Source: JANMEX01 sp043744175 (GTDB taxonomy: Bacteria; Pseudomonadota; Alphaproteobacteria; Rhizobiales; Rhizobiaceae). Taken from it: a stretch of DNA of 14,728 bases. The position numbers and the translations under genes are program-made. Shown here in pieces: positions 13,885-14,728 of the stretch. How positions within the stretch are numbered: position 1 is the first letter of the stretch; each line of letters starts with the position of its first letter. The stretch is from assembly GCA_043744175.1 (NCBI GenBank), contig JAYTVD010000163.1, positions 1 to 14,728 on the forward strand, in the 5' to 3' direction. The notes below the pieces were generated by a model. That model did no database searches. It saw nothing but the letters and a program-made list of their open reading frames with translations, and was not told where the DNA came from.

Positions 13885-14728
13885 GTGGCAAAGCTTGATG
13901 TCTTTGTAAGACCAAATCCATGGCCCGCTTTCATGCGCGTTATGTCGTGGGTAAATCGCGTTTTAATGCTGCATGGAATCCCATTGTTGCGAGATATCCC
14001 GCTACTGCGAAGAGTACCGGTCATCCGCGGTCTCACCGATATTCGCAAAATTACTGTCGATCCGGCCGAAGTCGCGGCGCTGAAACAAATTTGCGACGAT
14101 AAGAACATCCTTTTTATTTTACCAAATCATCCTGAGTTTTTTACCGACTGGATGCTTGATAAAGACCTGATTAGCCGTTGCGCACCGATGACGGCTTGTT
14201 GGGCTACCAATGGAATCGTCAACGGCACAGGCAATTTTGGTCAGAAATTTTGGCTTTGGAACAATCTAATCGCGCAAATTCCCGGCAATTCGTCCGATGG
14301 CAAGGCATACTCGGTCGAATGGGCGCTAAAAGGCTATCCAGTGCTGCTCCATCCAGAAGGTGCTGTTGGCTGGCATTCTAATTATATCGCGCCCCTCATG
14401 TTGGGCGCTGGCGAAATGGCACTCGAAGCAAAATCTAAGGCACAGGAAAAATCGGCTTATCTTGTGCCGGTAATGTGGAAATTACAGTTCACCGAAGATG
14501 CCACTGCCGGCCTTGCTAAAGAATGCAGTTATGTTGAGCGCAAACTAAAGATCGAAGGCAAGGGCAATCCCGCCGAACGAGCCTACCACATTTATGATGT
14601 TTTGGCAGATCGCGAAGCTGCCAAGCTTGGCCTCTCTATGTCCCTGGGTCTTGCTCTGTCTAAGAAGCTAGACGTGTGCGAGACCGCAGCCTGCGTGCAG
14701 CTTGGCGTTTATCTGGGTAAAGATGGTG
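13885..14728 (+). CDS. PlsC-like acyltransferase (1-acyl-glycerol-3-phosphate acyltransferase superfamily), partial at the right edge
   Basis: Open to the end of the window; 281 residues are visible and the C-terminus is missing. The acyltransferase signature is P-N-H82-P-E-F-F-T-D88-W, where the catalytic His and Asp are separated by five residues instead of the canonical four. A second motif, H156-P-E-G-A, replaces the usual P-E-G-T block that binds the glycerol phosphate. Family members esterify lysophosphatidate or similar lipids at the inner membrane, but this branch lacks an obvious membrane segment and its acceptor is unproven. The frame stays open upstream into eipB. GTG 13885, preceded by AGAAG, is chosen because the V-R-P-N-P-W-P-A-F stretch that follows looks like genuine protein. 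ATG 13933 is the alternative and has no ribosome binding site. It probably shares a transcript with eipB. Confidence 0.8.
   Translation, partial: MAKLDVFVRPNPWPAFMRVMSWVNRVLMLHGIPLLRDIPLLRRVPVIRGLTDIRKITVDPAEVAALKQICDDKNILFILPNHPEFFTDWMLDKDLISRCAPMTACWATNGIVNGTGNFGQKFWLWNNLIAQIPGNSSDGKAYSVEWALKGYPVLLHPEGAVGWHSNYIAPLMLGAGEMALEAKSKAQEKSAYLVPVMWKLQFTEDATAGLAKECSYVERKLKIEGKGNPAERAYHIYDVLADREAAKLGLSMSLGLALSKKLDVCETAACVQLGVYLGKDG

Noticed and set aside
13920..14102. A 60-codon frame beginning ATGGCCCGC in the PlsC-like region
   Set aside because: It is in a different frame from the PlsC-like motifs, which stay open to the window end; no family signal.
1..14728. tRNA, rRNA, CRISPR array, insertion sequence, integrase or phage genes
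   Set aside because: Looked for on both strands by eye; no tRNA cloverleaf consensus, repeat-spacer pattern, transposase or terminal inverted repeats were seen.

Overview
The window looks like a chromosomal segment of an alphaproteobacterium, most likely of the order Hyphomicrobiales (Rhizobiales). The main reasons are an EipB-family protein (DUF1849) whose two cysteines sit where the Brucella disulfide partners do, a clpS-clpA pair beside a D-alanyl-D-alanine carboxypeptidase, and a FemAB-like acyltransferase in a run with HIT, GDPD and RidA genes. The base composition is near 50% GC by eye, low for that order. I cannot name a genus.

Layout. Positions 1-1129 (minus) hold most of a serine D,D-carboxypeptidase that runs off the left edge. 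A 277-bp divergent spacer separates it from clpS and clpA (1407-4239, plus), which end at a strong hairpin terminator. Convergent to clpA, and sharing that hairpin, is a cytoplasmic GH3 beta-glucosidase with a PA14 insert (6732-4270, minus). Divergent from it are azlC-azlD (6847-7934, plus), a two-subunit amino-acid exporter with overlapping genes. They are followed by two tandem, diverged copies of a membrane PAP2-family gene (8011-9926, plus).

The right part holds a four-gene minus-strand run read from 12888 to 9947: RidA, a glycerophosphodiester phosphodiesterase, a FemAB-like protein and a HIT-family hydrolase. Divergent from it are eipB (13001-13837) and a PlsC-like acyltransferase cut off by the right edge (13885-14728).

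Function. Several genes concern the cell envelope or its lipids: peptidoglycan trimming (carboxypeptidase), envelope integrity (EipB), acyl transfer to phospholipid (PlsC-like), phospholipid head-group turnover (GDPD), two membrane phosphatase/phosphotransferase-like proteins (PAP2 pair) and the FemAB-like protein. ClpS-ClpA is the N-degron recognition and unfolding arm of ClpAP. No RNA gene, CRISPR array, insertion sequence, integrase or phage gene was found. I found no clearly novel system. The least ordinary items are the tandem PAP2 pair, a perfect 15-bp tandem repeat carrying a ribosome binding site, and a terminator that holds the opposing gene's stop codon in its loop.
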